NCBI GenBank assembly: GCA_003116995.1
Contig: BDSL01000017.1
Location: 186,001-250,000 of the forward strand
Source: Yamagishiella unicocca
Taxonomy: Eukaryota > Chlorophyta > Chlorophyceae > Chlamydomonadales > Volvocaceae
Direction: 5' to 3'
DNA length: 64,000 nt
Position 1 is the stretch's first letter. Every line of letters begins with the position of its first letter. The notes beneath the pieces are model-generated. The model was not told the DNA's origin and did not search any database. It worked only from the letters and a program-made list of their open reading frames with translations. This document shows positions 10,699 through 22,874 of this stretch, piece by piece. The position numbers and the translations under genes were made by a program.

Positions 10699-12636
10699 AT
10701 GGGACTCCTATGCTGCTTCACTGGAGCTGCAGCGGAGACGCAGCAGCATATTGATCAGCAGCAACAAGATGGACGCCTGGAGCTCACACCGGCTTCGACG
10801 TCCATTTCACCGGGGCGAGGGACTCCTGTCGGACCGTTGCCTAGGGCAATACCGAGCCCTACAGCAGCTGCAAGCGGGGCGGATGAGGGCATCGATGAAG
10901 ACAGGCGGAGTAGCCCTGCCACTTCACGGAATTTGCTGAAGTTGCCAGCCGGCGCGCCTCGGGTTAGTTCGCCAGCCTTGCCTCCGTAGCAAGCCATGCG
11001 ATGGATGGTAGTTACGGAATGTTATCCGTGATATAGATGCCAAGCGTACAACACGTCCTATCTTTCCGGTACATACATGCGCACCACCTACGGGGACAGT
11101 CCTCCCATAGGCCGTGGCGCTGATGCACACCAAAGCACGACTACTCCAGTGTCAGCTCATGGGGAATAGCTGGTTAAGCTGCGCCTACCGCTTAATTAGT
11201 CGCGATGCAGTAGGTACTTGCCCCCATGCTTCGTTTGGGCACATGTAATTCGCATTTCGCAACTCCACACCCTGCCCCTGCATGTCCCCCGAACTCGTAG
11301 TTCTCGGACCTGTACGCACGGCTGAGTCATATCCGCGGCAGCTGGCACGCCAGAGGCGTCGCCGCCATGCACGTACTTTCTCGGCAGCTGGGGCTCCAGA
11401 TTGCGACGTGAGTTGCGTCTGGGCTGGGACGGGTGTCCTGTAGGGCGCAGGGTTCTGTCGGGGCGTCAGGGAGTGTGCGGGCGCGGGGGATTGGCATTCC
11501 AGTGCCGCTGTATCTTAGGTTGACATTCCAGTGCCGCTGCATCTTAGATTGACATTCCAGTGCCGCTACATCTTAGCCCTGGGAGACCGAGGGCGCGAAA
11601 CCCTAAACCCCACCACCTGTCCGCCGTACCCTAGCCTGTCCGCTACTTTGCCTCCTCATATGACCAACACCCTCGTGTCCTCCGCCCGCCCTCCCCAGCC
11701 TGTGGGCCCTCTCCAGCGACGGCACCTACTTCGTGGCTCAGGCCTCGGGGGGGCCTCGGAGGAATGCGCTGCGCCCGGGGGACTCCACCCCCGCCTCCCT
11801 GGGGGACCGCCAGGCCAACAGCCTGCAGCGGGTGCAGGCGTCCAAGGTGTGCGGGGAGGGGGGGCCCAGGCGGGGGGGGGGGCGGAGGAGAGGGGCGGGG
11901 CAGTCCGAGGGATGGGGCCCGGAGGAGGCTAGGGGGGCAGTCCGGGGGAAGGGACACGGAGGAGGGGCCCTAATGCTAGGGATTCTAACAGTTGCTACTG
12001 CATGCACAAGGGCTTTTACAAATGTCACCAAACTTGAGGAGGGGGCGCGGACACTGAGGAGGGGGGCGGGGCAGTCCTGGGCAGTGCTTACAAACTCAAC
12101 TGAGTATCATGATGATGTTGCAAGGTACGCGATCGTGGAACAGGGACCCGGGGGTGGCGAGGGGGGCACTTTTCTGCAACCCCTCCTGACCCACGTCAAG
12201 TAACTAGTTATTTTCTGCAACCTCCCCTCCTCGCCCACGGGTCTTCACGCCACCCCTCCTCAACCCCTCCCCTCCCCTTGTCGCTTTCTCCCGCCTCCGC
12301 CTGCAGATGACCACGGTGTACTCCTGCGTTGAGCCGCCGGCCGCATCGCCCGACCCCGACCCGGACGCCGACTCCAGACCCCCCTCGCTCGCCAACTCCT
12401 CTCCCCGCTCCAGCGCCCCCGCGCCGCCGGCCCCGGGCCGGCCCACCTCTCGCTCCGGAACCCACAGCACCCCGCCTAACGCCCTCCCGCACGACCTCGC
12501 GGAGCTGGTCGCAGCCACGGCCGGCGCGCTCACTGACTTTGCCGTGCTGCCCCTCATGTCCGGGGGCGAGGTGGTGGGTGCTGTGACGCTGGGACTGCAC
12601 AGGTGGGTTATGTTGGTGGGGGTGGGGTGTTGTGTG

Positions 12637-12678
<42 letters not shown>

Positions 12679-15600
12679 GGGGGAGTGCAGGGAAGGAAAT
12701 GGCGGCTGGGTGGGATCTGGGTCGGGCGGGGTGTGTGGCTGGGTGGGATCTGGGTCGGGCGGGGGATTTGGCTGGGTGGGATCTGGGTCGGGCGGGGAAT
12801 GTGGTTTTCGAAGGCGAGCAGGAGCCAGGTAGGCGAATCCCTTTCTGAGGGCTGCTGATTTCTGAAGGCAAAGCAACACAGTCCGTGGACCAAAAACGTA
12901 AAACAGCAACACTGAAGCTGGGTTTGGGAGGTGGAGCTGTGTTTGCGGCGGTGCTGCGGGTTTTTCGGTTTTGGGAGCGGAGGTTGCTTAGGATGGCGGC
13001 CCAGGGGGGTTACAGAAAAGGACCGGTTACTCGACTCGAAGCGCAATGCTATGGTATGCCGTGTGGGTGTGTGGGGAGGGGGGCGGCACTACCTCTGCGA
13101 CCCGCTGCAGAGCGGCCCCCTCCCATTGGGCCCGCCGCTGCCGCGCATGCCCTCAGCGGCTCCGATCCCGGATCCACGATATGCCGTACACCCCGCTGAC
13201 ACTGGCTTGTTGCGCCCACGCCGGCGCTGGCGGCCGCAGGTCGCATTCGCCGCCGGGTCAGCACAGCGGCAGCAAAAAGGAGCGGAAGCAAAAGGCCCAG
13301 CAGCAGCAGCAGCAGCAACAGCCACAGTCGCAGCAGCACCAGCAGCTGCAGCAGCAGGAGCGGACGGGCAGCGACTCCCAGTCGGAGGCCCGGCGGCAGC
13401 AGCAGCCGCAGCGGGACGACGGAACCATGGGTCCGGCCTCAGGGAGCGGCGCGTCGAGGTGGACGCTGCAGCTCGCCGCCTCCGCCGCCGCCTCCGGCGG
13501 CCTGGGCGGCCCGGAACGCTCGCCGCCGTCGCTCACTGGCCGCATCCTCCGTGCCTTCGCCCGGGTGGACGATAAGGACCGGGAGGAGGGCGCGACTCGC
13601 CTCCGGACCGGGCCGCTGGGTAGCGGAGCTACCGGCCGGGATGCCGCCGCCGCCAACGGCGCCAACGGCGCCAACGGCGCCAACCGCCAGCGCGGCAACG
13701 GCCGCGGCGGCGGCAAGGGCCGCGACCGGAGTCCGTTGGCTGCCGTCGACGCCGCCGCCGTCGGCGTCTCCTCGGCGGCGGCGGCGGCGCCCAGCCCGCC
13801 GCCGTTGCCTTCCACTTGCTGGCTTCAATCGGCCGCATGTGTGTACCAGCTGAGCCAGCTGGCGCACTTCCTGGGCTATGGGTTTTTCTCGGACACGGAG
13901 CAGTCGTCGTTCGTGGCGCAGAGCTGCAGCCTGGTCAGTGGAGTGGCGGCGGCGCCGGACGTGCAGGTGCGTGACACGACGGGCGCCAGCTGGGGTGGCG
14001 GTGGTGGTGTGTGTGTGGGGGGGGTCGGGGGTTGCAAGGAAATCCCGTGTAGGAAGGAAAACCGTTTAGGATGGGGGGAGGGCGCGATGGTGGCGTGGTG
14101 TGTTGTGATTGGGGGGGGAGGTGGTGGTGGTTTGGGGTGTGCGTGTAGGGGGGTGGCATTAAAGCCGTTTACGCGACAGGGACAGGAGTGTTGGTGCATG
14201 GCCGTCAGGCACCGATTTTGTGGGCAGGCGACGTTGGTGGTTATGGGGGGGGCAGGCGACGTTGGTGGTTATGGTGGGTTTGGTTGGACGGTGGTGGAGG
14301 TGGAGTGGGTTCGCTGCCACAGCGCCGTGTATTATGTGGGTGGACGGGTGGAGGGAGCGCGTGCGCATGCGCGGGTGGCTGCTGTAACAGATGCCTGTTT
14401 GCGCGCAAAAGAGCAAGGCCGCCCCCTGGCCGGCCCCTGTCCGGCCCCTGGCCGCCCGTATTTCAGCCACTGCGCCAGCTACTGCTGAGATCCGCTGCAC
14501 ACGTGGACCTGGCTCCGAAACCACAACTTTGTTTCATAACAACCGAGGTGCCCTAACCCCCAATGCGCCCTTCTGCCCCAATCGCACGTCGTCGTACTTC
14601 ATCGTACTTCCAGATCATGGTGAACTGCCTGATTGGGATGACGAAGGGTCTCGTCTATCAGCGCTTCCGGCTGCAGGTGTGTGCCTGATCCGCATCAGGG
14701 CAGGAGCAGGGGGCGGGAGCAGGGGCGGGAGCAGGGCCAGGGGCAGGGGCAGGGGCAGGGGCAGGGGCGGGAGCAGGGCCAGGGGCAGGGGCAGGGGCAG
14801 GGGCAGGGGCAGGGCAGGGGCAGGGGCAGGGCAGGGGCAGGGGCAGGGGCAGGGGCAGGGGCAGGGGCAGGGGCAGGGGCAGGGCAGGGGCAGGGGCAGG
14901 GGCAGGGGCAGGGGCAGGGGCAGGGGCAGGGCAGGGGCAGGGGCAGGGGCAGGGGCAGGGGCAGGGGCAGGGGCAGGAGCAGGGGGCAGGGGCAGGGGCA
15001 GGGGCAGGGGCAGGGGCAGGGGCAGGGGCAGGGGCAGGAGCAGGAGCAGGGGCAGGAGCAGGGGGCAGGAGCAGGGGCAGGGGCAGGAGCAGGAGCAGGG
15101 GCAGGGGCAGGGGCAGGAGCAGGGGCAGGGGCGGGTCTCCCTCGTCCCTCGACAACCCCCACCCCCCAGCTCGCTGATGTCCGTGGCTGCCTTGCCACTC
15201 GAGTAAACCCCGCTGCCGTACATCCCCCGCTGCCGTACACCCTCCTCACGTCGCCTCACCCTCCTCACGCCGTACACCCCCTGATACGTCGTCGTACCAA
15301 CAACACCCCGATTCCGATTCCCTTCGCGGCCGCCCCTCCCGCAGGCCCAGTGCCTCGTCGCGCTGGTCCACAGCAGCGGCACCACCGCCGCCTTCTTCAA
15401 GCAGCAGCGCACCCCCCGCGGCTCCACCGCCCGCACGCTGCCGGCGGGGGCCGCCGCCATGATGGCCGTACAGGGCAGGGCGCTTTCGCAGCGCGACATG
15501 TCCTCGCAGCAGCGCCTCTACACCATGCACGCCACCACACCCGCCGTCACGATCGGCCACCAAGGAGGCGGCGGCGGCCCGACGGTGGCGGCGGCGGCGG

Positions 15601-17642
15601 CCGCCGCAGCGGCGGCTGGAATGGGGCACTACGGCGACGCCGGCGCCGCCGGCGCACCGAGCACCTTCGTGCAGGCGAACATGAGCAATACTTCAATAGG
15701 CGCCGGCGGCGGCGGCGGCGCCGGCGGCGGCGGAGGCGGCGGCGGCGCCGCCGCCGCGTCTTCTAGCCTACACGGGCTGTCTGCGGTGCTGCTGGGTCGG
15801 AAGACGCGGAGCCAGAGCCAGATGCGGATGGCGAGAAGTATGCCATTGCAGGCGAGTAGGAGCAGGGGGGCCGGGGGGCGGGGGCCAGGGGGCAGGGGGC
15901 AGGGGGCGGGGGGCGGGGGGCAGGGGTCGTGGTTGGCTGTGGCCGGCGGGGAAGTGCGCGGGGGGGGGTGTCGGTCGGTGAGGCTGGAAGCGCACGGAGG
16001 TATGGCTAGCCAGCTAGCCAGCTAGATAGCTGGCGCCCTCCTGGTCGGGCGCTAAGCCGCCGTGGGGCCTTATCCCGTTGTTGACCTGCAGGACCCGGAC
16101 GGACTAACAGGATTCGTCTCCGAAACCATGGGCACGAGCGTAACGGTGAGCGCGGAGCTCTAGGCCCGGGGGTTAGGGTTAGGGTTTAGGTTAGGGTTTT
16201 TAGGGGTTGGGGGAGGGGGTTGGGGTGTCGGGTTGGGGTTGCGGATGGTTGGGATGGTGAATGGTGTTGACTGGGTGACGAGGGGTGCTGTAAAACCAAC
16301 GAAACCGCCGTAGCTTTGTGTCTTGTGCTGATCACTGAGCGTGCGGCGGTAAACGTAAGAAAAAACACGTCCCCTTCCTACCTCCTACCTTTCACCACAA
16401 CCGCCTCCTAAACCCCCGCCGCTCTTCCCCCCACCCTCACCCCCACCCTCACCCTCACCCCGGCACCCCCCCCCCCATCGCCCGCCCCCCTCCGCCCTCT
16501 CCGCCTCAGGCCACCGTCATCTCGCTATCCCACACCCTCCTGCACGACTCCCTCCACGCCCACCCCCCCGCCGGCACCGCCATACGCAACTGCGCGGACG
16601 CCATCGCCAGGGACGCCGCTCCCATACGGGACATCTCGCTCGCCTGCCGCCTGTGCGACTCCCGCTTCGGAACAGGTGGGGACTGAGGGGCGAGGAAAAC
16701 CCATGTACCGAAAAAGGGGGGGACCGGCAGCGGCGGCGGCGGCGGCGGCGGCTCAGCCCGTGCGGGGCTCGCACCTCTGCTAGTCTCCAAAGGGCCTTAT
16801 GGAAGACCAGGCGGCCCAGGTGCCCGTACCGGTACCTTACTTGCCACCTTGCGCCCCTCGCCCCGACAACCTGCGTTGTGGCCCTGGCCCCTGGCCCCCA
16901 AATGCGACTCCCTCCTGTTGTTGCCCCCCCCCCCCACCCCAACACGCACACGCGCTGTCGAGGGGCCGCACCCACAGCTTTCCCGCTAGTCAACCCACAA
17001 GTTCTCCGGCATGCAGCCTCAAACACGTGTCCGAAAACTAACCGCTGGCATAGTTCCTGACCTCCGTCTCCTATGCTGTGTGACCGGGTCTTCTCGCCCC
17101 CCCGCCCCCACCCACTACACTTCTACAGTCGCGTTACCGGCTCTTTTATTGTAACCCACCCGCCCCCGAAACAAACACGCAGGCGGACTGGGCGAGGACT
17201 CAACCACCAACAGCGGCGCATTCGCCGGCGCCCACCACTCCGCCAGCCACGCCCACCAGCTGTCTGCCTCGCCGTCCATGCTGCGTCGCAGCACATGCGG
17301 ACGTCACGCACCGCTGGGTAGCCTCGTCATCGCGCTAGGGATGGGATTCGCCAGCGGCGGCGGCGGCGGCGGCGCCAGCCTGTACAGCGGCGAGCGGACG
17401 AGCAGCTATGCCGTAGCCGGCGGCGGCGGCGGCGGTGGTGGGAGTAGCAGAGCGAGTCCCGGTGACAAGGCGGGACTGGGCGTGGCGAGGGCCAGCCCAG
17501 ATGGGCCTCACGCCAGTGCCTTCATGCACACCCATCCGGTCAGCGGGGGGGAGGATGTAGGTTACTTCACCGGCCTGGCGGCGCGAGCCATTGGCGGCGC
17601 CGGCGGGGTCGGCGGCGGCGGCGGCGGCGGCTTCGGCGGCCT

Positions 17643-17673
<31 letters not shown>

Positions 17674-20600
17674 TTCGTAGGCCTTGGCGGCGGCGGCGGC
17701 GGCGGCGCCGCTGCCGCCAGTGAGCCGTACCTGGCGCTGTACGTGGGGTTCCGGGAGGTGCTGCAGGAGTCAGTTTTGGAGCGGGTGCTGGAGGAGATGA
17801 CGCAGGTCGTGGAGGTACGGCACCGTGGGCGGCGTACGGCGGGCGTGCTTTGTTGAGATTGCACACCCCGCCCTCCATCCACTCTCGTCCTTTCGTCGCT
17901 CTGCCTCCGGCGCCCTATGCCAGCGGACACCCCTCCCCCGCAACCCGGCCCGTAACCCCCCCTCTCCCCCCTTTCCTCTCCCCTTCCCCCCCTCTCCCCT
18001 CCCCTTCCCCCCCTTCCCCTTCCCCTCTTCTACCCACCCACCATCGCAGCTCGTGGCTCCCAGTGTCCAGCAGCGACTACTTGGCTCACTGCGCGCCGAG
18101 TGGGCGCAGATGAACAGCCGCCTGCTGCACCCCTCCGCATTCATCGGCGGCCAGTCGGTGCTGTCGCAGGGCGGGGTCGGCGTGGGGGGCGGCAGCTCGC
18201 GGAGGGGGCGCAGGCGCAGCTCCCACGAGTGGACGGGTGGGTGGCGGGGCCGGGGGGAAGAGGGGGAGAGGAAACCCGTGTGCGGAAGGAATGACCGTTT
18301 ATGACAGCCGGGAGGGGGGGTTGCAAGGAAATCCCGTGTACGAAGGTGCGGGGGGGGAAGGGGGGAGAGGAAACCCGGGGGGGGGACCCGGGGGGGGACC
18401 CGGGGGGGGGAGCAGGGGGGAGGTTCCCGCAAGGATGAGGGACGCATTGAGGGGGCGTGTTGAGGGTAACGGGCGTAGGTGGTGTGGGAGCAGGAGCGAA
18501 GCGTGCGGGTGTTTGTGTGTATTGCCGGCGGTGCGGCTGAATGCGTGCGTCTGCGCCCCAACATTGCGTGGCCAGCACCGGCACCAGCACCAGCATGAAC
18601 AGCATCAACAGTAGCAGCAGCAGCATCGGCAGCAGTAGCAGCAGCATACTCACTGCCGCCGGCAGAGCAGAGGCAGGGGAGGCAGGGGAAGTCGCAGCGA
18701 TAAGCCCCACACCCGTCGCCAACACCTCTTTCAGACCCCCCCCCCGGGCCGCCCTCGACCTCCCCGCCTTCCTTACCGTCCTACCCAATGCCCAATCATC
18801 GAACCCTCGCCTCCACCTCCACCTCCCCTCCCTGGACCGGTTTTGTTTTTCTGTGCCGGCCCGTGGGCTTCCTCTCATTCCCTCCCTGGACCCTCCCCTG
18901 CCCGCCTCAGAGGCCCTGGGCACTGTGGACTTGTGGCCAGCCAGCGGCAACTTGTCGTTCGCGTTGGAGGACCCCGCGCCGCTGAGCCACCTGCAGGCGA
19001 GTGTGTGTGTGTGTGTGGGGGGGGGGTGGCGTGTGTTGGAGGGGTTTCGAGGAAGAACCCGCCCCCCGGGGGGTTCGAGGAAGACCCGTGGATGCCCGAA
19101 AAAACCGTTTAGAACAGACGTTTTGAGATGCATGCTGGAGAACTGGGTTGGGAATACTAAAGCCGAAGGTCGTAATATGACCTTTGGCGGCTAAGCTAAA
19201 GCGGCTACGGCGAGACGACAGGAAGCGAGGACCCCACGCGTCGGCTGGTCGCACGTACATCCTGGTGCACTTGGGATTGACGGCCGAGGAAGGGGAGAGG
19301 GGAGGGGAGGAGAGCGGCGGGAGGAAGGAGGGGAGGGTCCAGGGAGGTCGAGGGTTGGGGGTTGGGGGTTGTCACTTGTCAACGGATCCACCACCTCCTC
19401 CTCCTCCTCCCCGCCTTCGTCCACCTGTACGGCCTTTTATGCCGCCTTTTATGTTCATGACAACACCAGGTGCTGCCGCTGAAGAGGGTGCTCCTCCGTC
19501 TCGTATATCGCTTGACCATGTCTTCTCACCTCGCCCCCCCCCTCGCACTTCATCTCCCCCTCTCTCATGTCTAAACGGGTTTTTTCGTACACGATTTTCC
19601 CCCCCAGGTGCTTGTCAACTCGCTTCACTCGACACTGAGCTCCATTCAAGTGGAGCGAGCGCTGGAGGAGGGGTAAGCAGGGGGGGCCGGAGGGGGGTGA
19701 GGATTAGCAGGGGGCGCTGGAGGAGGGGTAAGCAGGGGGCCGGAGGGGGGTGAGGGTTAGCAGGGGGCGCTGGAGGAGGGGTAAGCAGGGGGCCCGGGGG
19801 AGTAACCAAGGGGGTTGCTGATGCTTCAAGCGGCATGTGCTTTATCTTCCACCTAGTTTGCATGCTGGAGTGATGGGGGGGGATCGTGCCGGATTCATGG
19901 TGGTGGGGTCATGCTGGGTCAGGCTCAGGCGGTCCAGCCGGTCCCCTCTCCTCAAATGAAACCTCCTCGCCTTCCTTACCGCCCTACTCGGTGCGCCATC
20001 ATCTCACCCTCGCCTCCACCGCCTCCCCCCTCCACCGCCTCCCCCCCTCCACCGCCTCCCCCCCTTCCACCTCCTCCCCCTCCCCCCCAGCAGCGCGGAC
20101 TCACCGCTCCAGGCCAATGACATGCGCGGCCTGGAGCTGCTGCAGCAGATCGGGCGAGGCGGCCAGGTGGGGGTGATGGTGGGGGTGGGGGGGAGCGGTG
20201 GGGGTGATGGTTGGGGTGGGGGTGATGGTTGGGGTGGGGGTGATGGTTGGGGTGGGGGTGATGGTTGAGGTGGGGGTGATGGTTGGGGTGGGGGTGATGG
20301 TGGGGGTGATGGTGGGGGTGGCGGTGGGGGTGATGGTGGGGGTGATGGTGGGGGTGATGGTGGTGGTGGTGGTGGTGGTGGTGGTGGTTAGGGACGCACT
20401 GCCAGCCGCGCGACAGGCTGTGCACGCAACCTCCCCCCTGTCCCCCCTCCCTCCCCCGCCTCAGGGTGTCGTATACCGGGGGCGAATGCACGGCATCCCG
20501 GTAGCGGTCAAGGTCATCCCCACAGCGGAAGGTACGCGGGGAGAGCGGGGTTTAGGGTTTTAGGGTTTTAGAGTGCGGGGCTGAGGTGCGATCGGGGTTT

Positions 20601-22842
20601 TGGAGAGCGGGGCTGAGGTGCGCTCGCTTGAGGCTGCAGCCACCTTACCAGCACAGCCTCGACCGTGCGTGCCTGAGTACTCCCCGCCCCAAACCCCCCC
20701 TCCTGCCCCCCCCCCGTCCCCTCCTCGCTCCGCAGGCGGTGGCGGCATGGGCCCCGTGGACCGCGACGTGGCGTTCGATGCCGACAACGCGGATGCCGTA
20801 CGGCGGGCGGCGAGGCGGCAGCGGGCGCTGCTGCGTGATGCACTGGAGGTGGCGGCGAGTGCGGCGGTGGCGCATCCGCACCTGGTGCAGGTGGGGGGGG
20901 TGTTCGAGGGAAACCCGTGGGGGGGGGGGAGGAGAGGAAGACCCGTCGCGTCCGTGTGTGTGGCCGGCCAGCCTAGTCCAGTCGCATGCGCGCGCGTCCC
21001 GGTGTCCGAAGGCTATGCACACGCTACATTTCCCAATTGCGTTACCGGGGGTTCTTTTATTGTAACCCCCGTCCTCTCTCCCGTCACGTAAACGCTTTTC
21101 ATGCCACCCCCCCCCCCCGCCGCCGATTTTTTTCGGACATCCACGGGTTTCCCTCGAACCCCCCCCCCCGTGTGCAGCTGCACACGTACTTCACGGACGT
21201 GATGGTGGTCGAGTACGAGGGTGACGAGGGGAGATTCAGGTGGGGCGGGGGGGTGTATAAAAAACCGTTTTACGCAACGGGACAGGATAGTTGGGGCGGG
21301 AGGGGGAGTGGCGTAAAAACCGTTGACGCGACGCCAAAAGGACAGGAGAGTTGGCGCATGGTCGGCGGGCACCTAGTACGGGGGTTCGAGGGAAACCCGT
21401 GGATGTCCTAGTACGGGGGGGGGGTTCGAGGAAGACCCGGGGGGGAAGGGGTATGAGAGGAACCCCGTGGGTTGGCACTGAAGGGTAAGACCGACCTGTT
21501 TGGTGATGCGGCGCTGGTTGGGTGGAGGGGCGCGGGCGGGCTGGGGTGCCTAGGAACGGAACGTGGCGGGCTGGGTGGAGTGTTTCACCTGCCCCTTCAC
21601 CTGCCAATCTGACGCCCACTGCGCTCTCCTCCCCCGCCCCCTCCAGCATGCGCCCACATCCTCGCTATCCGCCGACCATGCGCCCACTATCCTGTCCTTT
21701 TCGTGTCAACGGTTTTCACGCCAACCCCTTCCGCTGGCCCCCCTCCGCCGCCCCCCTTCCGCCGCCCCCATTCCGCCGCCCCGCCGCTCTGCGCCCACCC
21801 GGCACCTGACCCGCGGGTCGGCAGGCTCATGCACGTGGCCGACACCGCTCCCGGCGACCCCACCGGCGCCATCAACCTGGTGCTGGTGCTCGAGTACTGC
21901 GACGGAGGTGCGGACCCCACACCTCTTCTCTTACAAACTCACACCCCCCTCCCCTGCGGATTCTCTTATCAAACCCCCTCCCCCGCTACTCGCCAACCAT
22001 CTCTTCTGGTATCCCCATCGGCCGTGAATTCGCGGATTTATTTTGTCACCCTCCCCTGCTGCACTCTCCCACGTGGAGTAACCGGTTCGTTTTTCAGCAA
22101 CCTCCCCCTGCACCCAGCCGCCCCACAGCCTCCACCCACCCACCCACCCCGCGCGACCCCCGTGACCGCGTGGATCTTTATAGGCTCGGCCATGTCCGTG
22201 TTTTCCCCTCTCCTCAGATTGGGTTTTATCATCTTGACGCCCCAAGCTACGTTCACACACTATCCGTCGACTCATGCCCGACAAGGGTGCCCAGGCGCAC
22301 CTTTCAGATCGCAGCGTGGGATCCCCCCCGACCTGACCCCCCGAGCTGACCCCCCGAACTGACCCGCGGGTCGCAGGTAACCTGCGCCAGGCCATGGAGC
22401 GAGGCGTGTTTTTCCGCCGGGACGCCCGCCTGGCTGCGCCCGGGAACCTGCCGGCGGCGCGGGCCGAGGCGGCGGGTGCTGGCGGCGCGGCGGCGGCGCT
22501 GGCGGCGGCGGCGGAGCTGCAACCCAACTTCGAGGTGAGCTGTGAGCTCCCTGCGGCCTCCGAATGGCTCCCGAATGGCTCCAGGGGAAGCGCCGGTCGT
22601 TGCAAAATGTCAGTGGCAGCGCACATCGGTGTGGTTTGGGACATCACGTGGGATGCGAGGGGGCCCGCGGCCCCACGGCCCAAGGAGCAGCGCGGGAGCT
22701 CGTTCTATGACAGACGACCGGCGTGCATGCGAAGGAGGAGAAGGCCGCAGCGAATTAGGGCTGCCCTGTGTGGGCTTCGGCGGTGCGGTGCGTGCGGTGG
22801 GAATATAAGGCCCGCTGGAGCCAGGCGCTGCGGCAATGGCCT

Positions 22843-22874
<32 letters not shown>

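Noticed and set aside
14697..15138. Long open frames on both strands (Gly/Gln, Arg/Gly, Pro/Leu proteins)
   Set aside because: They are products of the GGGGCA hexamer, whose length is a multiple of three, inside a kinase intron.
18541..18910. Ser-rich frame upstream of kinase exon 12 as extra coding sequence
   Set aside because: The acceptor CCCGCCTCAG at 18901-18910 gives the exact phase needed from exon 11, leaving the Ser-rich stretch in the intron.
19064..19160. Family B as a tRNA-derived SINE (GGTTCGAGGAAG resembles a B box)
   Set aside because: The match to the B-box consensus is incomplete, no A box lies at the right distance upstream, and there is no 3' tail.
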